Assembly (NCBI RefSeq): GCF_003967535.1
Contig: NZ_BIFR01000002.1
Location: 2,294,001-2,358,000, forward strand
Direction of reading: 5' to 3'
DNA from: Tengunoibacter tsumagoiensis
GTDB lineage: Bacteria > Chloroflexota > Ktedonobacteria > Ktedonobacterales > Ktedonobacteraceae
DNA: 64,000 bases
In this document: piece by piece, positions 41,700 to 51,700 of the stretch
Layout of the letters: every line of letters starts with the position of its first letter
How positions within the stretch are numbered: position 1 is the first letter of the stretch
Translations under genes and position numbers: made by a program
The notes under the pieces: model-generated
The model's database searches: none
The model's input: only the letters and a program-made list of their open reading frames with translations
Told to the model about the DNA's origin: nothing

Positions 41700-44006
41700 T
41701 CAGGAAGGTACTGAGGCACAATCATAGAGCTGCGTTCCGGATGAGCTTCCTCGGCTCTGGCTCTGCCACTGACTGGCTGGCACAATACGACAATGGCTTG
41801 TCACCCAACCAGTCGCAACATTTGTACCAAAGGCTCCAAAATTAAAACCACCGCCTTGATTAGCGTTCTCACCTTCTGGCACCAGATCTGCAATGGCTTG
41901 ATTGATGCGAGGTGAATTGAGCAAGAAGAAACGAATAGTGTTATCGTGAATCAGATTCTGAAGATCCTCAGTTGTAAGGATTGGATCTGAGCCGCCAAAG
42001 CCTCCCAATGCCATCACCGGCTTATTGGCCGTAAGGATAATTGGATCAGCAGTCGCAGAGCTCGGAGTGGCAACTAGAAACTTTGTATTCCCCTGATGAG
42101 CTTCCAGGTATGAGATTAAGGCTGGATCCGCCTGGGCTGATCCCCCACCCAGAAAACCACCAAATGCGCCTGCGAATGCGTTCAGGCCAGTTTGCTGATT
42201 GCCATCTCCACCACTTCCATTGCGACGACTCAGTCCATCTCCATTCCCGCCCTGACGTCCAAAACCAGCAGCACCAGATCCTCTACCATATTGGTTCCCA
42301 CCTGAAAAGGCTCGGACACCGACCCCACGAGCCTGATCATTCAACCCATTGGGGCCTGCTGTGGGAGCAGAGTTTTCGGTATTCTGAATCACTGAGTAGC
42401 CAGACCAGATGGTAGGTGCCAATAAGAGCATGAAAAAACCTGCACTTACGACTGCGCCAGTCACTCGCAAGGAAGGGCCTGGTCTCGCTGACACCCCTGT
42501 TCCTCTCCATGAGAGATCTGGTTTTAGCCGAACAACTATCAGCACGAGGGCTACAATGACGATCACCAGACCTATCAACGGGCTCATCCATTGCGACCAA
42601 TCGGGAAAACTGGAGAGCAGATAGATCTGTGTTCCAGCCGTTACAATGAATGCCAGAGGTAGCAGCCAACCACGCCACCCAACACGAAGGTAATCCTTCC
42701 ACAGTACAACGGTTCCAATTCCCACCATTGCGGCCAATCCGGGCGACATTTCAGTCATATAATACTGATGGAAACTGCCATTGAGTGTAAAGAAAATGGT
42801 CATAGTAAGCAGCCAGAAACCCCATAATAATAATGCTAGCTGCTGCCTATCTGTCTGAAACCGAGGCCGACGCTGCCAGGCCAGAGCAACGATCGCCAGC
42901 AGGCCAAAGGGGAGTAACCAGGCAATCTGAGGGCCCAACGAGGGGCCAAACAGACTAAGAGGACCAGAGGCCCCTCCCTGCATATATTGATTGGCTAATT
43001 GTTCAATCTGCTGACGATTGAAGGTTCCACCAGATCCTGAAGGGATATTGTTTGGTTGAACTGTAGCTGCAGGGGTAGGAGTCGCAATTGCCTCTGAAGC
43101 AAACTCGGTCGTTCGATTGCCCACCCCACGATTACGGCCACCATACCCGTTGTTTCCTCCAATGTGCAAGCGATTTAAGCCATTATAGCCAAAAGCCAGA
43201 CTGAGTTCGGAGTTATCCTTCGTCGATCCGACATAAGGGCGCTGACTGGCTGGAATCAGGTCGACTGTAGCCGCCCATGAGAGCGAGAGTAAGAGCAGTA
43301 CAAGCAGGGCAACGGCAAGATGCCAGACGCGTGTCCAGATCTTTCCTGGCGCACAAAGCAAATAGGTTATGCCAAGTGCGGGAACGACGAGATAAGCCTC
43401 AGCCATTTTGATATTAAAACCAAGTCCAACAAATGCCGCACTCAAAAGCAACCAGCGAAGCTTTCCACTTTCAGCAGCTCGAATGACTGCCCAGGCCGCT
43501 AAGATCAGAACAAGAGCTAATGTCCCATCAATGGTATTATTGCGATCAGTCACAACACTGATCGGCGTCACAGCTAGCACCAGAGCAGCAATTAAGCCTG
43601 CTATCTCTCCAAAGTGACGTCGCACAAGGAAGTAGAGTAACAGAACTGCAAGGAAGCCACAGAGAGCTTGTGGCAAGAAAATGCTAAACGGAGTAAAGCC
43701 AAAGATCTTTGTACTAATTGTCTGCAACCAGAAACCAACTGGTGGTTTATCTACAGTTACAAAGCCACCTGGATCAAATGAAACAAAGAAAAAATTATGG
43801 AAATTATCGGCCATGCTCCTTACACCAGCAGCATAGTAAAGGTTTCCATAACCGTTCTGTCCCAATTGAAAGAAATTCATAAACAGCGAGAGCAACAAGA
43901 CTCCCCCTAAAGCAATCCTGCTCCACCAACGTGGGAGTTGTAGCCGAGGCACAGAAGGCAAGCTCGCCGGATTCTCTACAGTTGAAGCATTGACAATATC
44001 TGCCAT
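41700..44006 (-). CDS. GT39/ArnT-like membrane glycosyltransferase
   Basis: 768 aa, 12-13 membrane helices. The first outer loop has GNLYYAAGVRSMADNFHNFF and FDPGGFVTVDKPPVGFWLQ, the Asp/Lys-Pro-Pro pattern of the dolichol-phosphate-mannose/ArnT-like PMT_2 family, then TDRNNTIDGTLAL. Between helices there is a Gly/Asn-rich outer loop (GGNNGYGGRNRG) and, before the end, a longer Gly-rich stretch. A folded C-terminal domain (KFLVATPSSATADPIILTANKPVMALGGF) follows. Such enzymes transfer sugars from polyprenyl-phosphate carriers to lipids or proteins. AAGGAG and AGGG precede ATG 44006. Its pairing with the PIG-V-like gene suggests envelope glycosylation. Confidence 0.88.
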   Translation of the reverse strand: MADIVNASTVENPASLPSVPRLQLPRWWSRIALGGVLLLSLFMNFFQLGQNGYGNLYYAAGVRSMADNFHNFFFVSFDPGGFVTVDKPPVGFWLQTISTKIFGFTPFSIFLPQALCGFLAVLLLYFLVRRHFGEIAGLIAALVLAVTPISVVTDRNNTIDGTLALVLILAAWAVIRAAESGKLRWLLLSAAFVGLGFNIKMAEAYLVVPALGITYLLCAPGKIWTRVWHLAVALLVLLLLSLSWAATVDLIPASQRPYVGSTKDNSELSLAFGYNGLNRLHIGGNNGYGGRNRGVGNRTTEFASEAIATPTPAATVQPNNIPSGSGGTFNRQQIEQLANQYMQGGASGPLSLFGPSLGPQIAWLLPFGLLAIVALAWQRRPRFQTDRQQLALLLWGFWLLTMTIFFTLNGSFHQYYMTEMSPGLAAMVGIGTVVLWKDYLRVGWRGWLLPLAFIVTAGTQIYLLSSFPDWSQWMSPLIGLVIVIVALVLIVVRLKPDLSWRGTGVSARPGPSLRVTGAVVSAGFFMLLLAPTIWSGYSVIQNTENSAPTAGPNGLNDQARGVGVRAFSGGNQYGRGSGAAGFGRQGGNGDGLSRRNGSGGDGNQQTGLNAFAGAFGGFLGGGSAQADPALISYLEAHQGNTKFLVATPSSATADPIILTANKPVMALGGFGGSDPILTTEDLQNLIHDNTIRFFLLNSPRINQAIADLVPEGENANQGGGFNFGAFGTNVATGWVTSHCRIVPASQWQSQSRGSSSGTQLYDCASVPS

Positions 44007-44440
44007 GCTAACCCTCTCCTTATATTAGATCCATATCAAAGTATGAGAAAATTCTATGCAAAGAATTTCCATACAGAATCCTAACTAAAGCTGGCATCGC
44101 TTTATACAATACAAACACACCATAAAAACTGCAAAGAAATATGCAATTCCTTTGCAGTGAATGATGTCGTCACTTCTCGTAGCGCTATGTCTGTATACTA
44201 CAAGCAACTATAACGACCAGACCTCAATAAAAGTACAGACAATTGTAAATAAAGTATGAAGATATCTTTATGCAAACAGCTCTGCTTCGAGAGTAGCTAT
44301 TCTCAAGCTATAACGGGCCGAGGCTCATTCTGCGATAGATAGATATTGGTAAGAGGGTGCATAATAGATCTATGGGTTCTTACTCAATGGTTCAAAAAGG
44401 AAAAAAATTGTGGTGTTGGGGGAGGGATAGGAATAGTAGC
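44007..44440. other. Divergent intergenic region, 434 bp
   Basis: It lies between the divergent GT39-type and DUF4255-type genes. AT-rich; no promoter pair, repeat or RNA was recognised with confidence. Confidence 0.45.
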
Positions 44441-45307
44441 ATGCTACGTGATATACATACAGCTTTACAAAGGTTATTTTATCAATGTGGAAATATCAGT
44501 CCACAAGAAGTCGATATTCGCTTTGATGCCCCGACACGCGAATGCATAGAGCAGCTCACACGTCCGACGATCTATCTCTTCCTGGTAGCATTACAAGAAA
44601 ATATTGGCCTCCGGCAGCCCAAATTCGAGGCAAATTATCAACACAATCGAACAGAGCGCAGGCCTATGCCCCGCCGTTTCGATCTTCGTTATATGGTCTT
44701 TACACTCACTAGAGAGATTGAAGATGATCATCTTCTCCTCTGGAGAGCCTTATTAACGCTCATCCGTAATCCCTATATCCCTTCTGATCTGCTTTCGGAC
44801 GAGCTGCGTCGCCTGAACCCTCCGCTTGTAACAAGGATCGAACAACGAGATGAGGAGCCGACTTTTTTAAACTTCTGGAATGCTTGTGGAATCCCGCCTC
44901 GTCCAGCGCTTTCGTATATCATCACCATTCCTGTCAATAGTGAAGTACTTACTGAAGAGCCGCTAGTCCTTACCCATTCAACGCGCCCCAGTCCTAAATG
45001 GGCTGATCGACCACTTCAAGAAATCAAACAGCAGATTGGGGGGATAGTCCATGGTATGGATAGCGCCCCGCTTATGGGTGCCAGAGTAGCGTTAGAAGGG
45101 CGTGCCAATGAGAGCTGTATCACTGACCATGAAGGACGATTTAGTCTGCGTCATGTCCCAACCGGGCTGATCCGTCTACGCATCACACTTCCGGACCGAG
45201 GTCATAAAATTGTCCTTATTGAAGTACCATCAACCTCTACAGAAGCGCAAGATGGAGAGGTCCTTTATGACATTTTTCTTAAATCCAGTTCAACTCGAGA
45301 AGCCTGA
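44441..45307 (+). CDS. DUF4255 (Pvc16/Afp16-like) protein with carboxypeptidase-regulatory-like domain
   Basis: 288 aa from ATG 44441 (MLRDIHTALQRL), the usual beginning of the family; the frame is open from 44357. Residues 1-190 match the Pvc16 N-terminal domain of contractile injection systems and phage-tail-like particles: EVDIRFDAPTRECIEQLTRPTIYLFL, then RRFDLRYMVFTLT, DHLLLWRALLTLIRNPYIP and PPRPALSYIITIPV. This is the tail-terminator-type protein that caps the sheath. A C-terminal beta-sandwich of the carboxypeptidase-regulatory type follows (IVHGMDSAPLMGARVALEG, ITDHEGRFSLRHVPTGLIRL). No sheath, tube, baseplate or AAA+ loader gene of such a system is present nearby, so this is an orphan copy here. 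Confidence 0.85.
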   Translation: MLRDIHTALQRLFYQCGNISPQEVDIRFDAPTRECIEQLTRPTIYLFLVALQENIGLRQPKFEANYQHNRTERRPMPRRFDLRYMVFTLTREIEDDHLLLWRALLTLIRNPYIPSDLLSDELRRLNPPLVTRIEQRDEEPTFLNFWNACGIPPRPALSYIITIPVNSEVLTEEPLVLTHSTRPSPKWADRPLQEIKQQIGGIVHGMDSAPLMGARVALEGRANESCITDHEGRFSLRHVPTGLIRLRITLPDRGHKIVLIEVPSTSTEAQDGEVLYDIFLKSSSTREA

Positions 45308-45382
45308 TATGTTATATCAAGCTCCTTCAAGTTCTGACTTCAAACAGCTTTCACTCGTGAAGACATGTTTTGAAATGTTTCT

Positions 45383-47176
45383 CTAGCCAAGAGATGCATG
45401 CGCCTGGGCCTCTCTTTTTGCATCTTCACTGGCAGGTGCTTTCGGGCGATGTAACAAAAAGGCGATCAAAGCGGCCAGAACACCACTTAGCGCAAAGATT
45501 GATGCAGACCACCAGGCGCTCTTAAATGAATTTGTGACCTGATCCAGAAACTCGGCTGAGATCTGATCGCCCAATACCTTGAGATCGCTTCGAATCGCCT
45601 CTCTAGTTGCAACTGGGACCTGTGGCGGAAGCTTATCAGCCAGTTTTGTGAGATCAACGCTCTGGGTTGTCGAACCGCTACTTCCAGCTTCAGATGTTTG
45701 ATTACTGGTCGTATGAGAATTCTGCAATCCTGTGATAATACCGCTGCGAAGCTGCTCAGGCAAGGCAGTATGACTGTTCACAATAGCTACAGAATGCGTC
45801 TGAGCTGTCTGTAAATTTGGTGTAAGCGTTCCTGTAAAAACGCTAATCAGAACAGCCACCCCCAGTGTAAAACCAATCTGGCGGAACGTATTAAAAACGC
45901 CGCTGGCAACCCCGAGCTTGGCGGGAGGCACTTCGGAAAGTGCAATAGCTGGTTGGCTCTGGAACAGCATGCCCATGCCAAGGCCCAGGAAGATACTGCG
46001 CCATGCTACATCAATATAGGCAGTGTCAGAGTTGATAAAGCACAACAAGACAAAGCCAATCGTAATAGCCACCATACCAATAATCCCCATAATGCCAGGA
46101 TTGACGCGGTGACTCAAACGGCCACTAAGAGCCGACACAACAAATGCAGCCAGTGGGACCGGCAAGAGAGCATAAGCCGCATGTAATTGATCGTATCCAC
46201 GGGCATTAATAAAATAGAGCACCAGAATTAAAAATGCTCCCTGAATAGCAATGCCAAATAAGAACATTGTCAGATTGGCGCCGGTAAAACTTACAGCCTT
46301 AAATAAAGCAAAATCAATCATAGGATCTGCCTGCTTTATCTCCACAATCCCAAAAGCTATCAGAGAGATTACAGTCAGCCCGAAGAGACTTAAAATAGGA
46401 AGGGAGGCCCAGCCCCAGGCATTGCCCTCAATAATTGCCAGCACCACACAGAAGATAGCAAGCGAAAGTGTCAATGCCCCAAGAATATCAATGTGCTTGC
46501 TCACTCGGATATCGCGCGTCTCTGGTACATTTAACCAGACCATGATCAGGCCTATCAAGCAGAAAGGCAGATTCACAAAGAAGATCCAGCGCCAATCAAA
46601 ATTCTCTACCAGGAAGCCACCAAGAATAGGGCCAACAGCAGCAGCCAACCCGGAAAGGGCTCCCCAGACACCAATCGCAGCACCCCGTTGCTTCGGAGGA
46701 AAGATAGAAATGATGATAGCCAGACTAATTGGATTCAGGCCCGCTGCCCCAATCGCCTGCAAAGCACGAAAAGCAATGAGCCAGTTAATGGCTGGCAGTC
46801 CCGTCAGGCTACCAAAGGTCTCTGCTAATGCACAGAGCAACGAACCAATACTAAAGATAATCATACCAATCATAAAAAGGCGTTTACGCCCATATTGATC
46901 GGCAAAACGGCCAACAGTTATAAGAAGAACAGCAAAAACCAGGTTATATGCATTTAACGTCCAACTTACTGTAGGGAGATCCGTTTTAAGCGCACTCTGA
47001 ATCGAAGGAATAGCAATATTAACAATCGTAGCATCTAATAATGCCATAAAAAAACCAAATACGAGAGAGATAAGAACTATCCAGGGTCGTATAGGTCTAC
47101 CGTGCACCATCAATGCGGAGGAAGAAGCAGTCTGCTTTTGCTCCTGTTGCCCAACCACCTGCTGTATCTCTTGCAT
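45383..47176 (-). CDS. DHA2-family (EmrB/QacA-like) MFS drug exporter
   Basis: 597 aa with 14 membrane helices, as in the DHA2 proton-antiport group. Motif A appears as GRFADQYGRKRLFMIG, motif D1-type FFMALLDATIVNIAIPSI lies in helix 1, and motif C as GALSGLAAAVGPILGGFLV in helix 5. A long Ser/Thr-rich outer loop lies between helices 13 and 14. It should expel amphipathic compounds in exchange for protons. AAGGAAGC precedes ATG 47176. No regulator gene adjoins it, unlike the exporter at 53679. Confidence 0.92.
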   Translation of the reverse strand: MQEIQQVVGQQEQKQTASSSALMVHGRPIRPWIVLISLVFGFFMALLDATIVNIAIPSIQSALKTDLPTVSWTLNAYNLVFAVLLITVGRFADQYGRKRLFMIGMIIFSIGSLLCALAETFGSLTGLPAINWLIAFRALQAIGAAGLNPISLAIIISIFPPKQRGAAIGVWGALSGLAAAVGPILGGFLVENFDWRWIFFVNLPFCLIGLIMVWLNVPETRDIRVSKHIDILGALTLSLAIFCVVLAIIEGNAWGWASLPILSLFGLTVISLIAFGIVEIKQADPMIDFALFKAVSFTGANLTMFLFGIAIQGAFLILVLYFINARGYDQLHAAYALLPVPLAAFVVSALSGRLSHRVNPGIMGIIGMVAITIGFVLLCFINSDTAYIDVAWRSIFLGLGMGMLFQSQPAIALSEVPPAKLGVASGVFNTFRQIGFTLGVAVLISVFTGTLTPNLQTAQTHSVAIVNSHTALPEQLRSGIITGLQNSHTTSNQTSEAGSSGSTTQSVDLTKLADKLPPQVPVATREAIRSDLKVLGDQISAEFLDQVTNSFKSAWWSASIFALSGVLAALIAFLLHRPKAPASEDAKREAQAHASLG

Positions 47177-47331
47177 GAAGCTTCCTTTTCTGAAGTATGA
47201 AAAAAGTAAAACTACTCTATCCTACGCTTCTTGATGTATAACGAAAGGAGAATAGCCATAAGCGGAATCCAAAAAACTCCACAAATGTTATCATACAGGC
47301 TAGTAGCAAAGTTAGCAATAGGAGCAAGAAG

Positions 47332-48381
47332 TTATATTCGTCTTGCCTTTTTGTGCTCTATGTGTACTTTATCCCGGTGTACTTTATCTTGCTCAAACAT
47401 ATGGGGTGGTAAAAGAGCCATTGCAAGCTGATCAACGATAGTTCCAGAGGGATGATATGCAGGGCCCTGGTTTTGATTCTGGATAATCGTATGCAGATTT
47501 GTAATAGCTTTTATAACACGCTCATTGTTTTGTTGTAACTCCTGCTGGCGTTGAAGACGGACAAACAGATTGTTCAGAGCACCAGCAACCGGCCAGAGAA
47601 CATTATTGGAGGTTAAAGGGACGCGAATGTCCATCTCGCCATTAGCGAAACGTGCTTGAGCGTCATTAATGAGTTGAATACTGTAATCAAGCTGTTGTTT
47701 CTCACGAGCTTTCGCTTCAGCAACAATAGCTAACTGCCGCTCAAGTTCAGCAATCTCTTCAGCACGATTACGTTGCGCCAAAGCTGTCTGTAATCCATCG
47801 ACTAACACAAATGAGATGCCAGCAGCCAGAAGCAATACAGAGACCAGAATAAAGAAGTATGAAAATACAGCGAATGATGTAAAGCCAGCAACCGCAGGCT
47901 TAAGCTCGATAATTGCTAGCATAAATATGCTATTCAACACGGCTAAAGCTAAAATAGACAGAGCTGGTAATAAAGCAGCAGCCAGAAGTTCTGGAATGAT
48001 GAGCAACGCAAAAAGTGGAAAGACACCAGTAGAGATATGCTGTACAGGAATGATACTTGCCATAATGCCAGAGGTATATGTCAATGTAACAATAATCCCT
48101 GCAAGCAAGACCTTACTCCTACGATTGAAAAAGATTGCAACAACTGTCAAGACAGTCTCAATCCCTAGCACTGAGAGCAGATAGATGCTACCACTGAGAA
48201 TACCTGATGCTGCATAGAAAATATTATCCAGGAGAAGTAAGAAAACAACCAGGCTAAAAATACGTGTTTTCCTCTCGATTTCTCGATCCGAACTCATCGG
48301 AGTGGTAAATTGATACCACCATTTTACAGCCCACAATAATTTCTCTTCTTTCTGGTTCAGCCTTGATGTTGGTTTTAACAT
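47332..48381 (-). CDS. Six-TM membrane protein with HAMP-like cytoplasmic tail
   Basis: 349 aa. Six membrane helices occupy residues of about 40-195. A coiled coil (AQRNRAEEIAELERQLAIVAEAKAREKQ) leads into a HAMP-like stretch (NDAQARFANGEMDIRVPLTSNNVLWPVAGALNNLFVRL), and the protein ends without an output domain in a basic tail containing DKVHRDKVH, made by a 15-bp tandem duplication at 47362-47391. The architecture is a smaller version of the 735-aa protein at 33929-36136. A signal-relay or scaffold role is inferred. GAGGA precedes ATG 48381. Confidence 0.8.
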   Translation of the reverse strand: MLKPTSRLNQKEEKLLWAVKWWYQFTTPMSSDREIERKTRIFSLVVFLLLLDNIFYAASGILSGSIYLLSVLGIETVLTVVAIFFNRRSKVLLAGIIVTLTYTSGIMASIIPVQHISTGVFPLFALLIIPELLAAALLPALSILALAVLNSIFMLAIIELKPAVAGFTSFAVFSYFFILVSVLLLAAGISFVLVDGLQTALAQRNRAEEIAELERQLAIVAEAKAREKQQLDYSIQLINDAQARFANGEMDIRVPLTSNNVLWPVAGALNNLFVRLQRQQELQQNNERVIKAITNLHTIIQNQNQGPAYHPSGTIVDQLAMALLPPHMFEQDKVHRDKVHIEHKKARRI

Positions 48382-48715
48382 ACTTATTCCTCACGTCTTC
48401 ATGCTGCTTACACATCTTTAAGCCTTTTATACTATATCATCCATTGAAACATTTTCATATTAAAATCATGTAAATCCATGTTACACAACTTTTGATCATC
48501 ATACTTCCCACACTTTGATCTACCTGCTGATCTACCAGAAAAAGAGAGGCCATCAAGCCTTGTGAGGAGCATAGTAAGTCTAGGGCAGCTAAAACGGGCT
48601 GCCTTCATAAGTTGATATGGTAAATATAAGACCAGCTCATTGTAAAATAGAAATCAATTAGTAATAATGATAGCTATAGATATCAATTAGTAATAATGAT
48701 AGCTATAGAAATCAA
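48382..48715. other. Intergenic region, 334 bp
   Basis: It holds the promoter side of the six-TM gene and the 29-bp tandem repeats (48652-48728). Otherwise AT-rich without recognised features. Confidence 0.5.
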
Positions 48716-48728
48716 TTAGTAATAATGA
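48652..48728. repeat. 29-bp tandem direct repeat, 2.6 copies
   Basis: The unit begins ATCAATTAGTAATAATGATA and continues GCTATAGA. Copies start at 48653, 48682 and 48711. The third overlaps the stop codon of the beta-helix protein gene (48716), so duplication began at the gene end. No spacers, so it is not a CRISPR array. Confidence 0.88.
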
Positions 48729-51700
48729 ATAGAGCAGGTAATGGAACTTGCTCCAACAACGTGCAATCCCTGGCTCCCACCGCCAATATCAGCAATAAAA
48801 GTGGCAATTGCTCCTTTCCTGACACGTATTTGAACTCCCCCCTGCTTAAACAGAACTCCCTTCATAATCACACGTCCTGAAATAATAGTAGCCGAACCAA
48901 CGTCAAAGGCCGCACCCTGTATGAGCAGATTCCCCTCATTTATCTGAACGGCTTCAGGATCTATTCCACCTTGACTATTGAAGCCAAGCACATTAAGCAT
49001 AGTCAGGTTTCCTCCATGCATCGTAATCTGTGTTCCATAATGGCAGCAGATCTCTGCATTTATAATGGTAATCACTCCCTTTCCAGATCCGATCGTCGTT
49101 ATAGTATTTCTGCTCATGTCTGCGGCAATATTTTGCGCACTTATATGGGCATTTCCTGAAAAGGTGTAGGCAGCCAGGGAATCATAAATAAAGTTATTTG
49201 CTAAAAATGCTTGCTGGATATGATCTCCGATCGTAAAGGCGTGCAAAAAGAGCGATTGGTAGGCTGTAATAACGCGATCGGAAGTTTCTTGTCCGGGTAG
49301 ACCATACGCACGTTTCCAGAAGTTAAGGTTAAAATGACTATCAAGAAGCCATCCTTCGCCTTCACCTTGCAGATTGATACCTTCATTTAGAGGAGAACCC
49401 ATTATCTCTTGCAGAGATTGTTGAGCTGCTCCAATGGTGGCAGTTTCAATCGCTTTATAAGCATTTGGTAATGTAATATCATGGAGATAGATCTGACTCC
49501 CGAGACCTCGTATGCTCCATGGATACGAAGCAACTGTCTGAACGCTCGTTGGAAGCTGTTCGGGGTAATAGATAGTTATCCCTCTCACTCCTCCACTGAC
49601 CAGGGTGAGGAAGGCTGGTGCGCTCTGAGGATTCTGCGAATTCCGGCCTTCATAAGCATACAAAATTGTGCCTGTAGTACTGGAGCCATAGATCGCTCCT
49701 CGGTGTTGGACATCATCGCTGCCACGTAACATGACGCCAACCGGAATGGTCAGGTGCGATCGTATCGCATAGATAGCAGGAGGCAAATACACTATCCCTC
49801 CACCTGCTCTGGCGGCATCATTCAATGCTGACTGTATTGAGATAGTATCATCTGTAATACCATCTCCACTAGCATTATATGGAGCTAACTTTACATTATA
49901 AAAGGCTACTGCACTAAAAGTTGCGGCAATACGCTGCGGTAACGAGCTATCTGGACTGGGAGCAAGCAAAGCCTGTTCTGATAATGCAGGGTGACTACTA
50001 TCAATTTTGACATCAGCCATACTTCGATTATCCACCTGATTACTATCATTTTCTCCAGACGCAAATTGATTGCTGACAATAGCAGCTGAGGAGAGTCCTG
50101 GTTGCAGGCCGATAACTCTAACAGTGGAAGACGGTGATCCAAGAAAATGTGAATCCTGCACAATCAGATTCCCCTGTCGAGCAATAATCGCGGCAGAGCT
50201 CTTCATGGTCTCGAATGTGCAATTTTGAAAGTTAGCCGTCACGTGACCAGCCAGGACAACTGCCTGACCAGTTCCGCCACCAAGAAGCACCGCATTGAAG
50301 AGTACGCTCGGAAAATGTCTGTTGTTGCGCAAACTATTATGGATGAGAATAGCCACAGAGCCGGCCTGCCCATCTGTCTGAATCTGAGAATTTGCGATCA
50401 TTAAGCCATTGGCATTATTAATATAATCAATCGCCATTCCAATAAAGCTGTTTGTGATTTTGATTCCAATCAGAGCGAGTGATGAACTATTATATGAACC
50501 CAATCCTGGACCAAAGGTATGAGCAGGCAAAAATGAAAGAGCAATACGATAATTCGACAACGTAATCTGTGCAAACTGGTCCCAATCCAGTCCGCTGAGC
50601 AAAATACCATAACCGTTTGTATGCGTGAAGAGATCAAGATCGGTGCGTGCTGGCCTCTCAGTACTCACCGAGGGGTCTAATTGGGCCCAATATGCATTGC
50701 TCAAAGTAATCTGTTCAACTCGTCCAATATCTGTGGCATTCTGAAGCACCAGGCCTTTGTAAAGAACCGTTCCAACGATATTGCGTAGAGTCGCCATCTC
50801 CTGACTACCAACCTTACCGACTATAATACCTCGATAAGAATTGAGCATCGTAATATTCTCAATGGTAAAATTCTCAAGTGCAGCATAAGGGGACCCCGCA
50901 AAAGCACCCGCAATCTCAAAGGTATAAGGATATGCCTGTACATGGCCTAGCGATTGCTGAGGATAATAGATGGTTAAGCCCTTCACGCCAGAACTCTCCC
51001 ACAACCGAAAGAGCCCTGGTGCATTATCATCTGCGGAAGGCGCTGGAGAAGCCAGGATTAGTGTGCCATAACCCGCCTGACCAGAAGGTTTCTGCTGATC
51101 TGGATCACGGCGGTCTCCACGCAAGGTACAATGCGGCGGAATATCAATACTCTGCGTTACTTTATACCTTCCAGCAGGCAACCAGACAACACCTCCACCA
51201 TCGGTGTAGCAGTCGCGCAAAGCCTGATTCAGTACCTGTGAGATATCAGTATGTCCGGTAGCATCGGCCATGTACGGACTGGCCGTAAGGACGCGGTTGG
51301 CGATCACAATATCCTCAGTTGGGTAAATGGTTGGAACTGGCCGAGCCCAATCAGGTTTTTCAAGCAATGAGAGATCATCAATATAGCCTCGATACCCTCC
51401 AAAGAGAGGATGCTGTTGTTCATAGACAAAAGCAATACTATCTACTGTCTTGCCAGCGAGTTTCTGGCCAAGATTGACACTCACATAATTCCAACTGTTC
51501 AGTATCAGATGATCGCCTTTGCCCTGCTCTTGTGGACTCAAACGGACGCCATACTGATCAGTCGCGCCAGAATCGCTCAAGGTACTATTATCAGTAAAGT
51601 GAAGGTCAATTGCCACTGAACGACTATTCTGTCCGACAATATATTCGCTTCCATTATTCGCTTGTGGATAGATCCAATAAGCAAGCGTTGTGTTGCGATA

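Noticed and set aside
44441..45307. Contractile injection cluster
   Set aside because: Only the Pvc16-like gene is present; flanking genes are an exporter and a glycosyltransferase.
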